Part shown: piece after piece, positions 1 to 8,148 of the stretch | How the letters are laid out: each line of letters begins with the position of its first letter | How positions within the stretch are numbered: the stretch's first letter is position 1 | Assembly: GCF_027923905.1 (NCBI RefSeq) | Contig: NZ_AP026966.1 | Location: 2,853,001-2,917,000 of the forward strand | Length of the DNA: 64,000 nt | Reading direction: 5' to 3' | DNA from: Massilia varians | GTDB lineage: Bacteria; Pseudomonadota; Gammaproteobacteria; Burkholderiales; Burkholderiaceae_D | The notes under the pieces: generated by a model | The model's input: the letters and a program-made list of their open reading frames with translations, nothing else | The model's database searches: none | Told to the model about the DNA's origin: nothing | Program-made: the position numbers and the translations under genes

Positions 1-533
1 TTGGCCGCCGAGCCGTCCTTCGAATGCTGCTTGGCCAGCTCTTCGAACTTGGCGCCGCCCTTCAGCTTGCTGATGATGGACTTGGCTTCGTCTTCGGTCG
101 GAACCAGGATGTGGCGTGCGTGGTATTCCTTGTCGCCCACCTGCGCCTTGTACTTGTCGTACTCGGCCTTGATGTCGGCATCCTTGATCGGGTTCTTCTT
201 GACGTAGTCGGCCAGCATCGCGTTGATGATGATGCTCTGGCGGGCATTGTCGATGGCTGCCTTGACGTCGGCGCGACCGCCGATGCCTTGCTTGTCGGCT
301 TCCTGGATCAGGACTTCGCGGCCGATCAGGTCTTTCTTGATCGCATCGCGCAGCTGTTGCGAATCGGTGGCGCGGCCTTGTGCGACCACTTGCTTGACCA
401 GCTGGTCAACCTTTGCCGCCGGGATGGGCTTGCCATTGACGGTGGCGACGTTCTGCGCAATAGCAGGCGCGGCAACCATGGCGGCCGCGGCCAGGCTGAT
501 TGCCAAAGTCAGGCGGGCTGGCTTCAAAATCAT
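1..533 (-). CDS. Parvulin-type peptidyl-prolyl isomerase, C-terminus cut by window edge
   Basis: Periplasmic peptidyl-prolyl cis-trans isomerase of the SurA/PrsA/PpiD parvulin group, which helps exported proteins fold. The start is the ATG at 533-531. It is followed by a signal peptide ending in a run of Ala residues and APAIAQ, then a SurA-like N-terminal helical domain with the phrase VATVNGKPIP. The parvulin domain begins near residue 135 (EYHARHILV) and is cut off at base 1. It is a close paralogue of the next gene upstream (615-1394); the two share order, signal peptide style and most motifs, which points to a tandem duplication. The 81-bp gap between them suggests co-transcription. The frame has no stop before the window edge, so it is partial and not broken. 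Confidence 0.9.
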   Translation of the reverse strand, partial: MILKPARLTLAISLAAAAMVAAPAIAQNVATVNGKPIPAAKVDQLVKQVVAQGRATDSQQLRDAIKKDLIGREVLIQEADKQGIGGRADVKAAIDNARQSIIINAMLADYVKKNPIKDADIKAEYDKYKAQVGDKEYHARHILVPTEDEAKSIISKLKGGAKFEELAKQHSKDGSAA

Positions 534-582
534 TGTTAAGGTCCTATCTAAACACGAAAAAGTTCGCCGCGGGCGGCAAGAA

Positions 583-602
583 CCGGTGCTTGCTGGCACC
601 GG
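583..602 (-). terminator. Hairpin between the two tandem isomerase genes
   Basis: A perfect 7-bp inverted repeat (CCGGTGC / GCACCGG) with a 6-base loop lies just downstream of the first isomerase stop. In the direction of transcription it is followed by TTCTT and not by a clean T run. It could be a weak terminator or attenuator that sets the ratio of the two paralogues. Confidence 0.3.
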
Positions 603-614
603 CGGTAGTACATC

Positions 615-1394
615 TTACTGCACCTTTGCCTTTTTGACCATTTGGTCGCGGTAGTCGGCCAGCTTTTTCTGGGCCAGCGCGTCCTGGATCTGCGGCTTGA
701 CTTCTTCCAGCGACGGCAGCTTGGCCGCACGGGTGTCGTCCAGCTTGATGACGTGGAAGCCGTTGGCGGTCTTCACCGGCTTCTCGGTGACGCCGCCTTT
801 TTGCAGGCCGGTGAAGCCGGCAGCGAACTCGGGTGGGAAGGAGGACGGGGTCGCCCAGTCCAGGTCGCCGCCGTTGTTGGCGGTGCCGGTGTCCTTCGAC
901 TGCTTGGCCAGCTCTTCGAACTTGCTGCCGGACTTGATCTTGGCGATCACGGCGTTGGCGTCGGCTTCGGTATCGAGCAGGATGTGGCGCACGTGGTATT
1001 CCTTGTCGCCGGTCTGGGCCTTGAAGCGGTCGTATTCGGCCTTGATTTCGGCGTCGGTGACCGGGTTCTTCTGGATGTAGTCGCGGGCCAGCTGGTTCAC
1101 GACGATGGCTTGGCGCGCGTTGTCGAGCGCGGCGCGCACGTCCGGCTTCTTGTCGTAGCCCTGCTTGATGGCTTCCTGCATCAGCACTTCGCGGGCGATC
1201 ATCTCTTCCTTGATGGCCAGGCGCAGCTGCGGCGAATCCTGGCCCTGGCCGGCAGCGACCAGTTGCTTGACTGCTTCGTCGACGCGCGAGGTCGGGATGG
1301 CTTTGCCGTTCACGACGGCGAGGTTCTGGGCGAAGGCGGGTGCTGCGGACACGGCGATCAGAGCTAACAGCAGGTGTGCTGGCTTAAGAGTCAT
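615..1394 (-). CDS. Parvulin-type peptidyl-prolyl isomerase
   Basis: Complete 259-aa periplasmic peptidyl-prolyl isomerase. The start at 1394 (MTLKPAHLLLALIAVS) gives a proper signal peptide ending APAFAQ; the open frame runs further upstream but that part has no signal and no conserved sequence. The N-terminal domain carries LAVVNGKAIPTSRVDEAV. The parvulin domain starts at EYHVRHILLDTEADA and ends with the family's FHVIKLDDTR motif, followed by a basic tail. It is paralogous to the partial gene downstream. The position after bolA and yciB on the same strand matches the usual Burkholderiales order. Client proteins cannot be read from the sequence. Confidence 0.93.
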   Translation of the reverse strand: MTLKPAHLLLALIAVSAAPAFAQNLAVVNGKAIPTSRVDEAVKQLVAAGQGQDSPQLRLAIKEEMIAREVLMQEAIKQGYDKKPDVRAALDNARQAIVVNQLARDYIQKNPVTDAEIKAEYDRFKAQTGDKEYHVRHILLDTEADANAVIAKIKSGSKFEELAKQSKDTGTANNGGDLDWATPSSFPPEFAAGFTGLQKGGVTEKPVKTANGFHVIKLDDTRAAKLPSLEEVKPQIQDALAQKKLADYRDQMVKKAKVQ

Positions 1395-1516
1395 TTCTGG
1401 AATTCCTGTGGGAGGGATGTGCTTGGACGAGATTTGATTAGTTCTTGTACTTCGAGTTCTGGTACTTAGCGTTACAGATTGTCGGCCACTATTCTTAAAG
1501 TAGACTGAAGATGAGC

Positions 1517-1572
1517 AGGGGCGGTAAGCCACGGGCGGTAGGCCAGGGGCGGTCAGCCCCAGGCAGTATGCC
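1517..1572. repeat. 14-bp tandem repeat, three clear units plus one degenerate
   Basis: Three adjacent 14-bp units of the form aSgggcggtNNgcc (1517-1530, 1531-1544, 1545-1558) are followed by a decayed fourth unit that abuts the bolA stop codon. They lie in the 178-bp gap between bolA and the first isomerase, where a promoter for the isomerases might sit. No function is evident. Confidence 0.6.
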
Positions 1573-1860
1573 TCAAGCCGGTTCCGAAGGTGCAAGGGCC
1601 GTGATGGCCAGGGCATGGATTTCCGCCTTGTTGATCATTTCGTGAACGGCATCATACACAAGACGATGGCGCATGACTAGCGTCTGGCCCTGGAACCTGT
1701 CCGACACGATCTTCACGCTGTAATGGCTGCCGCCGGAGGCGGCGCCGGCGTGTCCGGCGTGCAGGTGCGAGTCGTCGGTGATCTCCAGCACGGTCGGGTC
1801 GAGTTCGGCCTGCAGGCGCGCGCGCAGGCGTTCGGTACGGTTAGCTTCCATTTTGAGCAT
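1573..1860 (-). CDS. bolA: BolA family protein
   Basis: A 95-aa BolA-fold protein. BolA proteins partner with monothiol glutaredoxins in iron-sulfur trafficking and also act in stress responses. The core shows the beta-strand HYSVKIVSDRFQGQTLVMRHRLVYDAV followed by the helix MINKAEIHALAI, with the conserved His in RHRLVY. The HAGHAG insert contains the His residues typical of the metal-ligand loop. The start at 1860 (MLKMEANR) overlaps yciB by 20 bp; the internal Met at 1851 is an equally good start. Overlap with yciB and the tight spacing from msrB imply one operon. Confidence 0.9.
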   Translation of the reverse strand: MLKMEANRTERLRARLQAELDPTVLEITDDSHLHAGHAGAASGGSHYSVKIVSDRFQGQTLVMRHRLVYDAVHEMINKAEIHALAITALAPSEPA

Positions 1861-2485
1861 CCTCCTGGATATGTTTGGACAGGAACAGCGACTGAATGAT
1901 GATAAAGGCGAACAGGATGCCGCTGATGCCGAACAGCTTGAAGCTGACCCAGGCTCCGGTGTCGGAGCGGAAGACCACGAAGGCCATCAGGAGGTTCAGC
2001 AGGCCGAGCCCGATGAAGAAGGCGATCCACGCATACAGGACCCGGGTCCAGACCGGCTCCGGCAGGTTCATCGCGCCGCCGAGCGCCGAGCGCATCAGGT
2101 TCTTGCGGTAGATCAGGTGCGCCAGCAGCAGGGCGACGCCGAAGGCCCAGTACAGGATGGTCGGCTTCCATTTGATGAAGGTGTCGTCGTGGAAGTAGAT
2201 GGTGGCGCCGCCGGCCACCACCACGACGCCCAGCGACAGCCACAGCATGCCGTCGACCTTGCGCCGGCGCGCGAGCAGATACACGATCTGCAGCACTGTG
2301 GCGATGATCGTGACCGCGGTGGCCAGGAGGATCGGCGACTGCGAGGCCGGCACCGCGCCGCCCGAGATCAGGAAACCGAGGTGCTCGGTGACGAGCCCGT
2401 GGGCCCATTCCTGGTTGTTCTCGCCGTACTTATAGATCCCGAAGAACAGGATCACCGGCAGCATGTCGAACAAAAACTTAATCAT
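1841..2485 (-). CDS. yciB: Septation protein A family inner-membrane protein YciB
   Basis: A 214-aa polytopic inner-membrane protein of the YciB/IspZ family, linked to cell-envelope maintenance and intracellular septation. The opening MIKFLFDMLPVILFFGIYK is the family signature. Several further hydrophobic segments follow, with the typical LWLSLGVVVVAGG and HDDTFIKWKPTILYWAFG blocks. The C-terminal SLFLSKHIQED is also conserved. It lies 18 bp downstream of msrB and overlaps bolA. Its biochemical activity is not established. Confidence 0.93.
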   Translation of the reverse strand: MIKFLFDMLPVILFFGIYKYGENNQEWAHGLVTEHLGFLISGGAVPASQSPILLATAVTIIATVLQIVYLLARRRKVDGMLWLSLGVVVVAGGATIYFHDDTFIKWKPTILYWAFGVALLLAHLIYRKNLMRSALGGAMNLPEPVWTRVLYAWIAFFIGLGLLNLLMAFVVFRSDTGAWVSFKLFGISGILFAFIIIQSLFLSKHIQEDAQNGS

Positions 2486-2503
2486 TGCTTCCTCGGACTT
2501 TCT

Positions 2504-2899
2504 TCAAACGGGTTCAAAGCGCATGGCCGCCGAGTTGATGCAGTAGCGCAGGCCGGTCGGCGGCGGGCCGTCCGGGAACACGTGGCCGAGGTGGGCGTCG
2601 CAGACGGCGCAGATGATCTCGGTGCGCAGCATGCCGTGGCTGCGGTCTTCCTTCTCGATGACGTTGTCCGGATCGAGGGCGCGGAAGTAGCTGGGCCAGC
2701 CGCAGCCGGAATCGAACTTGGCGTCGGATTCGAACAGCGGGGTATCGCAGCAGACACAGTGGTAGATGCCGTGCTCGTGGTGGTCCCAGTACTTGCCGGT
2801 GAAGGCGCGCTCGGTGGCGGCGTGGCGGGTCACCTGGTACTGCATCGGGTCCAGCTGGGCGCGCCACTCGGCGTCGCTCTTGCTCACTTTGTCATTCAT
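2504..2899 (-). CDS. msrB: Peptide-methionine (R)-S-oxide reductase
   Basis: A 131-aa MsrB that reduces methionine-R-sulfoxide in proteins. Two CxxC pairs that bind structural zinc are visible ([10 protein letters not shown] and [11 protein letters not shown]). The resolving/catalytic region ends with [12 protein letters not shown], which contains the catalytic Cys. Also conserved are [11 protein letters not shown] and GHVFPDGP. There is no signal peptide, so it is cytosolic. It lies 25 bp downstream of selO and 18 bp upstream of yciB; with SelO and BolA it makes this a redox-stress flavoured operon. Confidence 0.96.
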   Translation of the reverse strand: MNDKVSKSDAEWRAQLDPMQYQVTRHAATERAFTGKYWDHHEHGIYHCVCCDTPLFESDAKFDSGCGWPSYFRALDPDNVIEKEDRSHGMLRTEIICAVCDAHLGHVFPDGPPPTGLRYCINSAAMRFEPV

Positions 2900-2924
2900 T
2901 GCGGTCTCTCTTGGTTCTGGTGGT

Positions 2925-4391
2925 TCAGGACGAGCAGCTCACCTCGAGGTGGGCTGCCCAATCGGGCGGCAAGGCCGCATAGGATTCGTTCTCCGGCTGC
3001 TCGTCGAAAGGACGCGCCAAGATGGCGAGCAGCTTGTGCACGCCGCTGAAATCGCCGTTCTGGGCCTGTTCGATCGCGGTCTGGGCCAGGTAGTTGCGCA
3101 GGACGTATTTTGGATTCGTGCGCTGCATCGCGGCGCGCCGCAGCGCATCCTGGCTGTTCTCCTGACGCAGGCGCGCGCGGTAGCGGCCGGCCCATGCGTC
3201 GAAGGCCTCGCGGTCGAGGAACAGGTCGCGCACCGGCGCATCCTGCTCCACGCCGCCTTCGAGCGCCAGGTCGCCCAGGCGGCGGAAGAACAGCGTGAAG
3301 TCGGCGTGGTTGGCCTGCAGCAGCTTGAACATGTCGTCGAACAGGGCGCTGTCCTCCTCGCGCGCGTCGAACAGGCCGAGCTTGGCGTGCAGCAGTTCGT
3401 CCAGCCTGGCCCCGAAGGCGGGCCGGTAGACGTCCAGCGCTTCCTCGGTGTCCTCAGGCGTGCCGATCAGGGGCAGCAGGGCGTTGCCGAGCGCATAGCA
3501 GTTCCAGTGGCCGACCGGCACCTGGTTGGCGTAGGAATAGCGGCCGCCCTGGTCGGTATGGTTGCAGATGTGGTTGGCATCGAAAGCCTCCATGAAGCCG
3601 AAGGGGCCGTAGTCGAGCGTCAGGCCGAGGATCGACATATTGTCGGTGTTCATCACACCATGCATGAAGCCGACCGCCTGCCAGCCCGCGATCATGTGGG
3701 CGGTGCGGCGCGTGACTTCGGTCAGCAGTTCCTTGTACGGATTGGCGGCGTCCAGCAATTGCGGATACCACCCCTTGATGACGTAATCGGCCAGGATCCG
3801 CAGTTCGTCTTGCTTGCCGCGGTAATGCCAGTGCTCGAAGGAGCCGAAGCGCACGAACGTCGGCGCCATGCGGGTGACCACGGCGGCGGTTTCGACGGTT
3901 TCGCGCATGACGCGCTGGTGCGAGCCGGTCAGCATCAGGGCGCGGGTGGTCGGGATGCCGAGCGCGGCCATTGCTTCCGAGCACAGGAATTCGCGGATCG
4001 AGGAGCGCAGCACCGCGCGCCCGTCGCCCATGCGCGAATAAGGCGTCAGGCCGGCGCCCTTGAGCTGCACTTCCATCGGACCGTCCGGGCCCGGCAGGTC
4101 GCCCAGCACGATGGCGCGGCCGTCGCCGAGCTGGCCGGCCCAGACGCCGAACTGGTGGCCGGAATACACCGCCGACAGCGGCTGGGAACGCACCGCCACC
4201 TTGTTGCCGGTAAACACGGCGACAAAATCCTCCTGCGCCAGCGCCTGCGGGTCGAGCGCGACCTGCGCGGCCGCGCCGGCGCTCGCAGCGATGAAATAGG
4301 GCGACGGCAAGGGCGTCGGCATCAGCCGGGTGTAGAAGGCCGGCGGCAACTCGGCGAAAGAGTTGTTGAACGGGAGTTCGTCGGCAGTGAT
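2925..4391 (-). CDS. selO: SelO/YdiU family protein AMPylator
   Basis: SelO pseudokinase, which transfers AMP to Ser/Thr/Tyr of target proteins in redox homeostasis. Conserved blocks include [18 protein letters not shown] (ATP loop), [23 protein letters not shown], and [25 protein letters not shown] with the metal-binding DYGPFG. Homologues begin with an FxNSFAxLPxxFYTRL block. Here that block is encoded upstream of the first TTG (4349), and no ATG, GTG or TTG precedes it before the stop at 4424-4422. An AAAGGAG Shine-Dalgarno lies five bases before an in-frame ATC at 4391, so I place the start there, giving 488 aa. If only canonical starts are allowed, the gene begins at 4349 and loses conserved residues. 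Confidence 0.88.
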   Translation of the reverse strand: MTADELPFNNSFAELPPAFYTRLMPTPLPSPYFIAASAGAAAQVALDPQALAQEDFVAVFTGNKVAVRSQPLSAVYSGHQFGVWAGQLGDGRAIVLGDLPGPDGPMEVQLKGAGLTPYSRMGDGRAVLRSSIREFLCSEAMAALGIPTTRALMLTGSHQRVMRETVETAAVVTRMAPTFVRFGSFEHWHYRGKQDELRILADYVIKGWYPQLLDAANPYKELLTEVTRRTAHMIAGWQAVGFMHGVMNTDNMSILGLTLDYGPFGFMEAFDANHICNHTDQGGRYSYANQVPVGHWNCYALGNALLPLIGTPEDTEEALDVYRPAFGARLDELLHAKLGLFDAREEDSALFDDMFKLLQANHADFTLFFRRLGDLALEGGVEQDAPVRDLFLDREAFDAWAGRYRARLRQENSQDALRRAAMQRTNPKYVLRNYLAQTAIEQAQNGDFSGVHKLLAILARPFDEQPENESYAALPPDWAAHLEVSCSS

Positions 4392-4395
4392 GGCA

Positions 4396-4403
4396 GCTCC
4401 TTT
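4396..4403 (-). promoter_or_regulatory. Shine-Dalgarno that points to an ATC start for selO
   Basis: On the minus strand the sequence reads AAAGGAG, then CTGCC, then ATC. This is a near-perfect ribosome binding site with normal spacing in front of a non-standard initiation codon. It decides between a 488-aa and a 474-aa SelO. Confidence 0.55.
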
Positions 4404-4585
4404 GCTAGGCGGTCGGCCCGGTTATGCAGGTGAGGTGGTGATTGGCAGGATTCTACCGTACCGGGCCGATTCCATCGGCGCACGCCTGCATCGGCCATGC
4501 TGCGGCGCGCAATCGAATTGCGTTGACGACAGCTCCAGCGGGAGTTGAAACTCGACATGAGTTGTTCCACGTACATGGAGACCGG

Positions 4586-6250
4586 ATGAACGCCCCTTGC
4601 AATGCCTACCCGCCGAGCCCGCTGATGGGCCAGATGATGGACCAGCCGCTGCTGGTCTCGAGCATTATCACGTTCGCCGCGCGCCACTACGGCGCCAGCG
4701 AGGTCGTCTCGCGCCGGGTCGAGGGCGACATCCACCGCTATACCTACCGCGATTGCGAGGCGCGCGCGCGCCGCATGGCGCAGGCCTTGCAGCGGCTGGG
4801 CGTGGGCATGGGCGAGCGGGTCGCCACGCTGGCCTGGAACGGCTACCGCCACATGGAGCTGTACTACGCCGTCTCGGGCTCGGGCGCGGTGCTGCATACG
4901 ATCAACCCGCGCCTGCATCCGGAGCAGATCGCCTACATCGTCAACCATGCCGAGAGCCAGTACCTGTTCTTCGACCTGACTTTCTTGCCTGCGATCGAGG
5001 CGATGGCGCGCCACTGCAAGACCATCAAGGGCTATGTGGCCCTGTGCGGGCGCGCGCACATGCCGACGGAGACGACGATCCCGACGCTGCTGTGCTACGA
5101 GGACCTGGTCGAGGCGGAGACCGGCGACTATGCCTGGCCACAGTTCGACGAGCGTTCGGCGGCCAGCCTGTGCTACACCTCGGGCACTACCGGCAACCCG
5201 AAGGGCGCGCTGTACTCGCACCGCTCGACCGTGCTGCACGCCTATGCGTCGGCGATGCCGAACGCGCTCAACGTGTCGGCCCTGGATACCGTGCTGCCGG
5301 TGGTGCCGATGTTCCACGTCAATGCCTGGGGCCTGCCGTATTCGGTGCCGCTGTCGGGCGCGAAGATGGTGTTTCCCGGCCCCGCCCTGGACGGCAAGTC
5401 CCTGTACGAGCTGTTCGAGGCCGAAGGCGTGACTTTCTCGGCCGGCGTGCCCACCGTCTGGCTCGGCCTGGTCAACCACGTGCTGCAGAACGGTCTGCGC
5501 TTCTCGAGCTTCCGGCGCACCGTGATCGGCGGCTCGGCCTGTCCGCCGGCCATGATGGACGTGTTGATCGACCAGCTCGGCGTCGAGGTGGTGCACGCCT
5601 GGGGCATGACCGAGATGTCGCCGCTCGGCACCGCCTGCACCCTGACGGGCAGGCAGCTGGCCCTGCCGGCCGGGGAGCAGCGCGCCGTGCTGCGCAAGCA
5701 GGGTCACGCCATCTATGGCGTCGACATGAAGATCGTCGACGACGACGGCAGCGAGCTGCCCTGGGACGGCAGCACCTATGGCCACCTGTTGGTGAAGGGA
5801 CCGTGGGTGGTGTCGGGCTACTTCCGGGGCGAGGGCGGCGAGGTCTTGCAGGACGGCTGGTTCCCGACCGGCGACGTGGCCACCATCGACCCGGACGGCT
5901 ACCTGCAGATCACGGACCGCAGCAAGGACGTGATCAAGTCGGGCGGCGAGTGGATCGGCTCGATCGACCTGGAGAACATCGCCATGGCGCATCCGGCCGT
6001 GCTGCAGGCGGCCTGCATCGGCGTGGCGCACCCGAAGTGGGCCGAACGGCCGCTGCTGGTGGTGGTGCGGCGTCCCGGCGCCGAGGTCTCGCGTGAGGAG
6101 CTGCTGGGCTTCTTCGAGGGCAAGGTGGCCAAGTGGTGGATTCCCGACGACGTGGTCTTCACTGAGGCGCTGCCGGTCGGCGGCACCGGCAAGATCCAGA
6201 AGAACAAGCTGCGCGACCTCTACCAGGAGCACCGGTTGCCGACCGCGTGA
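4586..6250 (+). CDS. AMP-dependent acyl-CoA synthetase (medium/long-chain fatty-acid or DmdB-like)
   Basis: A 554-aa adenylate-forming enzyme that activates a carboxylic acid to its CoA thioester through an acyl-AMP. The AMP-binding P-loop [18 protein letters not shown] lies near residue 196. Then come the A5-type motif [13 protein letters not shown], the A7 motif [33 protein letters not shown], and the catalytic Lys near the end in [14 protein letters not shown]. The ATG at 4586 has a GGAG six bases upstream; the open frame extends 48 codons further but without conserved sequence. The substrate is not determined by the sequence; FadD-like and methylmercaptopropionate ligases both share this layout. 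It diverges from selO. Confidence 0.92.
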   Translation: MNAPCNAYPPSPLMGQMMDQPLLVSSIITFAARHYGASEVVSRRVEGDIHRYTYRDCEARARRMAQALQRLGVGMGERVATLAWNGYRHMELYYAVSGSGAVLHTINPRLHPEQIAYIVNHAESQYLFFDLTFLPAIEAMARHCKTIKGYVALCGRAHMPTETTIPTLLCYEDLVEAETGDYAWPQFDERSAASLCYTSGTTGNPKGALYSHRSTVLHAYASAMPNALNVSALDTVLPVVPMFHVNAWGLPYSVPLSGAKMVFPGPALDGKSLYELFEAEGVTFSAGVPTVWLGLVNHVLQNGLRFSSFRRTVIGGSACPPAMMDVLIDQLGVEVVHAWGMTEMSPLGTACTLTGRQLALPAGEQRAVLRKQGHAIYGVDMKIVDDDGSELPWDGSTYGHLLVKGPWVVSGYFRGEGGEVLQDGWFPTGDVATIDPDGYLQITDRSKDVIKSGGEWIGSIDLENIAMAHPAVLQAACIGVAHPKWAERPLLVVVRRPGAEVSREELLGFFEGKVAKWWIPDDVVFTEALPVGGTGKIQKNKLRDLYQEHRLPTA

Positions 6251-6253
6251 GGT

Positions 6254-7249
6254 CTAGGGCGGCGGCACCCGGTTGACCAGCGTCTCGCCGCGCTCGAAGG
6301 CGCTGATGCTCTCGATCGTGGTCTGCATGATCTGGCCGATCGCCTCCACGGTGAAGAAGGCCTGGTGGCCGGTGACGATCACGTTCGGGAACGAGACCAG
6401 GCGCTGGATCACGTCGTCGCAGATGATGGTGGACGACAGGTCCTGGAAGAACAGGTTCGCTTCCTGCTCGTAGACGTCGATCGCCAGGCCGCCCAGTTGC
6501 CCGCTCTTGAGCGCGGCGATGGCGGCCTCGGTATCGACCAGGCCGCCCCGGCTGGTGTTGACCAGGATGCTGCCGCGCTTGAGGCGCGCCAGGTTGACGG
6601 CATTGATGATGTAGCGGGTGGCCTCGGTGAGCGGGCAGTGCAGCGACACCACGTCGCTGCGCGCGAGCAGTTCGTCGACCGTGACGTAGCGCCCGCCGGT
6701 GTCCTCGAAGGCCCGGCCCGGATAGGGATCGTGGCCCAGGATGGTGCAGCCGAAGCCGGCCATGATGCGGGCGAAGATGAGGCCGATCTTGCCGGTGCCG
6801 ATCACGCCGATGGTCTTGCCGTGCAGGTCGAAGCCCATCAGGCCCTCGAGGTCGAAATTGCCGTCGCGGGTACGGGCGCTGGCGCGCGCGATCTTGCGGT
6901 TCACGCCCAGCAGCAGGCCGACCGCGAACTCGGCGACCGAATGGGGCGAATAGTCGGTGACGCGCACCACCTCGATGCCGAGCTTGCCCGCCGCGGCCAC
7001 GTCGATCTGGTTGTAGCCGGTGGAGCGGGTCGCCACCAGGCGCGTGCCCTGGCGGGCCAGCACCTCAAGCACCTGCGCGTCGACGCTGTCGTTGACGAAC
7101 ACGCACACCGCCTCGCAGCCCTCGGCCAGGTTCGCGCTCGCCAGGCTCAGGCGGTCTTCGACAAAGCGCAGCTCGTGGCCGGCATCCTGGTTGGCGCGCG
7201 CCAGCAGGGTCTTGTCGTAGCGGCGTGCGCTGAATACGGCGGTCTTCAT
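6254..7249 (-). CDS. ldhA: D-2-hydroxyacid dehydrogenase (D-lactate dehydrogenase type)
   Basis: A 331-aa NAD-dependent D-isomer-specific 2-hydroxyacid dehydrogenase, closest in layout to fermentative D-lactate dehydrogenase LdhA. It opens MKTAVFSARRYDKTLL, an LdhA-like start, behind a GGAGGAG ribosome site. The Rossmann motif is GVIGTGKIGLIFARIMAGFG. The catalytic residues are in VNTSRGGLVD (Arg), the following Glu in YEQEANLFF and His in TGHQAFFT. The YEQEANLFFQD loop is typical of D-lactate dehydrogenases and not of glycerate dehydrogenases. It converges on the acyl-CoA synthetase with only 3 bp between stops. Confidence 0.9.
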   Translation of the reverse strand: MKTAVFSARRYDKTLLARANQDAGHELRFVEDRLSLASANLAEGCEAVCVFVNDSVDAQVLEVLARQGTRLVATRSTGYNQIDVAAAGKLGIEVVRVTDYSPHSVAEFAVGLLLGVNRKIARASARTRDGNFDLEGLMGFDLHGKTIGVIGTGKIGLIFARIMAGFGCTILGHDPYPGRAFEDTGGRYVTVDELLARSDVVSLHCPLTEATRYIINAVNLARLKRGSILVNTSRGGLVDTEAAIAALKSGQLGGLAIDVYEQEANLFFQDLSSTIICDDVIQRLVSFPNVIVTGHQAFFTVEAIGQIMQTTIESISAFERGETLVNRVPPP

Positions 7250-7303
7250 CGCTCCTCCATGCTTGTCGGGTGGGTCCATCCTGCAGTGTACCCGGTCGGC
7301 GCA

Positions 7304-8005
7304 TCAGCTGCTGCCCGGCAGGACGTGGCGAAAGCTCGGTTCGATCCCGAGCGCGTGCAGGTGACGCACGATGTCTTCGAGCGTCGCATCCTTCAGCAGC
7401 AGGCCGTCGGGCGGCGCCGTCAGCGGGGCGGGCGATGGCGTGCTCGCGCGCGGCGGCGCCAGCGCGGCCAATGCCTCCTCGAACCGGGCCGGCGCGATGC
7501 TCTCCAGTCCCTCCAGGAAAGCCAGCTGGGCTGCGGCGGGCGGCGCGACGTCCAGCCCTTCCTCTCCGGCAAACGAAGCGCCCATGCCAGGATGGATGAA
7601 GGCGGCCCATCTTCCGGTCGCGCCGTGCAGGCACGGCGGCAGCTCGGCCGTACTGGCGGCGCGTAGCGGCAGCTCCGGGAAGCAGGCGCTGCGCAGCAGG
7701 GACAGGAAACGGCGCACCTCGGCCACCGGAACCGCGTCGCGCAGCGACAGCCACAGGCGGAAGGCATCGGCGCCCGTGACGCTCACCGCGGGGGGCGGAA
7801 AGCCGAGCTTTTCCTGCAGAGTATTGGCGACCTCGCACAGCTGGGTCCAGTGGCGGCCCTGGTCGTCCGGCGCGCGCGGGAAGTCGATGACGATGGCGCG
7901 CGTCAGGCCGTCTTCGGAGACCAGCGGCGTGCCGGCCGGGGCTTGGCCGGCTTCGAGGCCGGGCATGAGGTAGAGCCGGGTCAATTGTGCGATCAGTTTT
8001 TCCAT
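7304..8005 (-). CDS. Hypothetical protein, unknown family
   Basis: A 233-aa soluble protein with no signal peptide or membrane segment. I recognise no domain. The first half has a clear alpha/beta character (AIVIDFPRAPDDQGRHW and AVSVTGADAFRLWLSLRDAVPV), while residues about 160-200 are Ala/Pro-rich low-complexity sequence. GC-rich third positions and codon use match the neighbours, so it is probably a real lineage-specific gene. It diverges from the FadB-like gene across a 143-bp gap. Function cannot be inferred. Confidence 0.75.
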   Translation of the reverse strand: MEKLIAQLTRLYLMPGLEAGQAPAGTPLVSEDGLTRAIVIDFPRAPDDQGRHWTQLCEVANTLQEKLGFPPPAVSVTGADAFRLWLSLRDAVPVAEVRRFLSLLRSACFPELPLRAASTAELPPCLHGATGRWAAFIHPGMGASFAGEEGLDVAPPAAAQLAFLEGLESIAPARFEEALAALAPPRASTPSPAPLTAPPDGLLLKDATLEDIVRHLHALGIEPSFRHVLPGSS

Positions 8006-8070
8006 GGTCGGTGCGATGCAAGGGCGTGAGGCGCGTATTCTGGCACATCCGGCGCTGCCCGAAATAATAC

Positions 8071-8078
8071 GAACGTTC
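8071..8078. promoter_or_regulatory. Palindrome GAACGTTC upstream of the FadB-like gene
   Basis: In the divergent gap before the beta-oxidation gene there is a perfect 8-bp palindrome inside an AT-rich stretch, with TATAGT (8091-8096) as a plausible -10 box. TetR-family fatty-acid regulators often bind ACGAACG-like palindromes, so an operator is possible. This is inference only. Confidence 0.35.
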
Positions 8079-8148
8079 TTTTAGTTCAGGTATAGTTAAA
8101 AAATTCCGCCAGGCTGGAGCCTGGGTACTGACAAGGAGAAGAAGAGAC

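Noticed and set aside
4322..6232. 636-codon minus-strand open frame across the acyl-CoA synthetase gene
   Set aside because: It is the antisense shadow of a gene with clear catalytic motifs; its product is Arg/His/Gln-rich with no domain, as expected from high-GC antisense frames.
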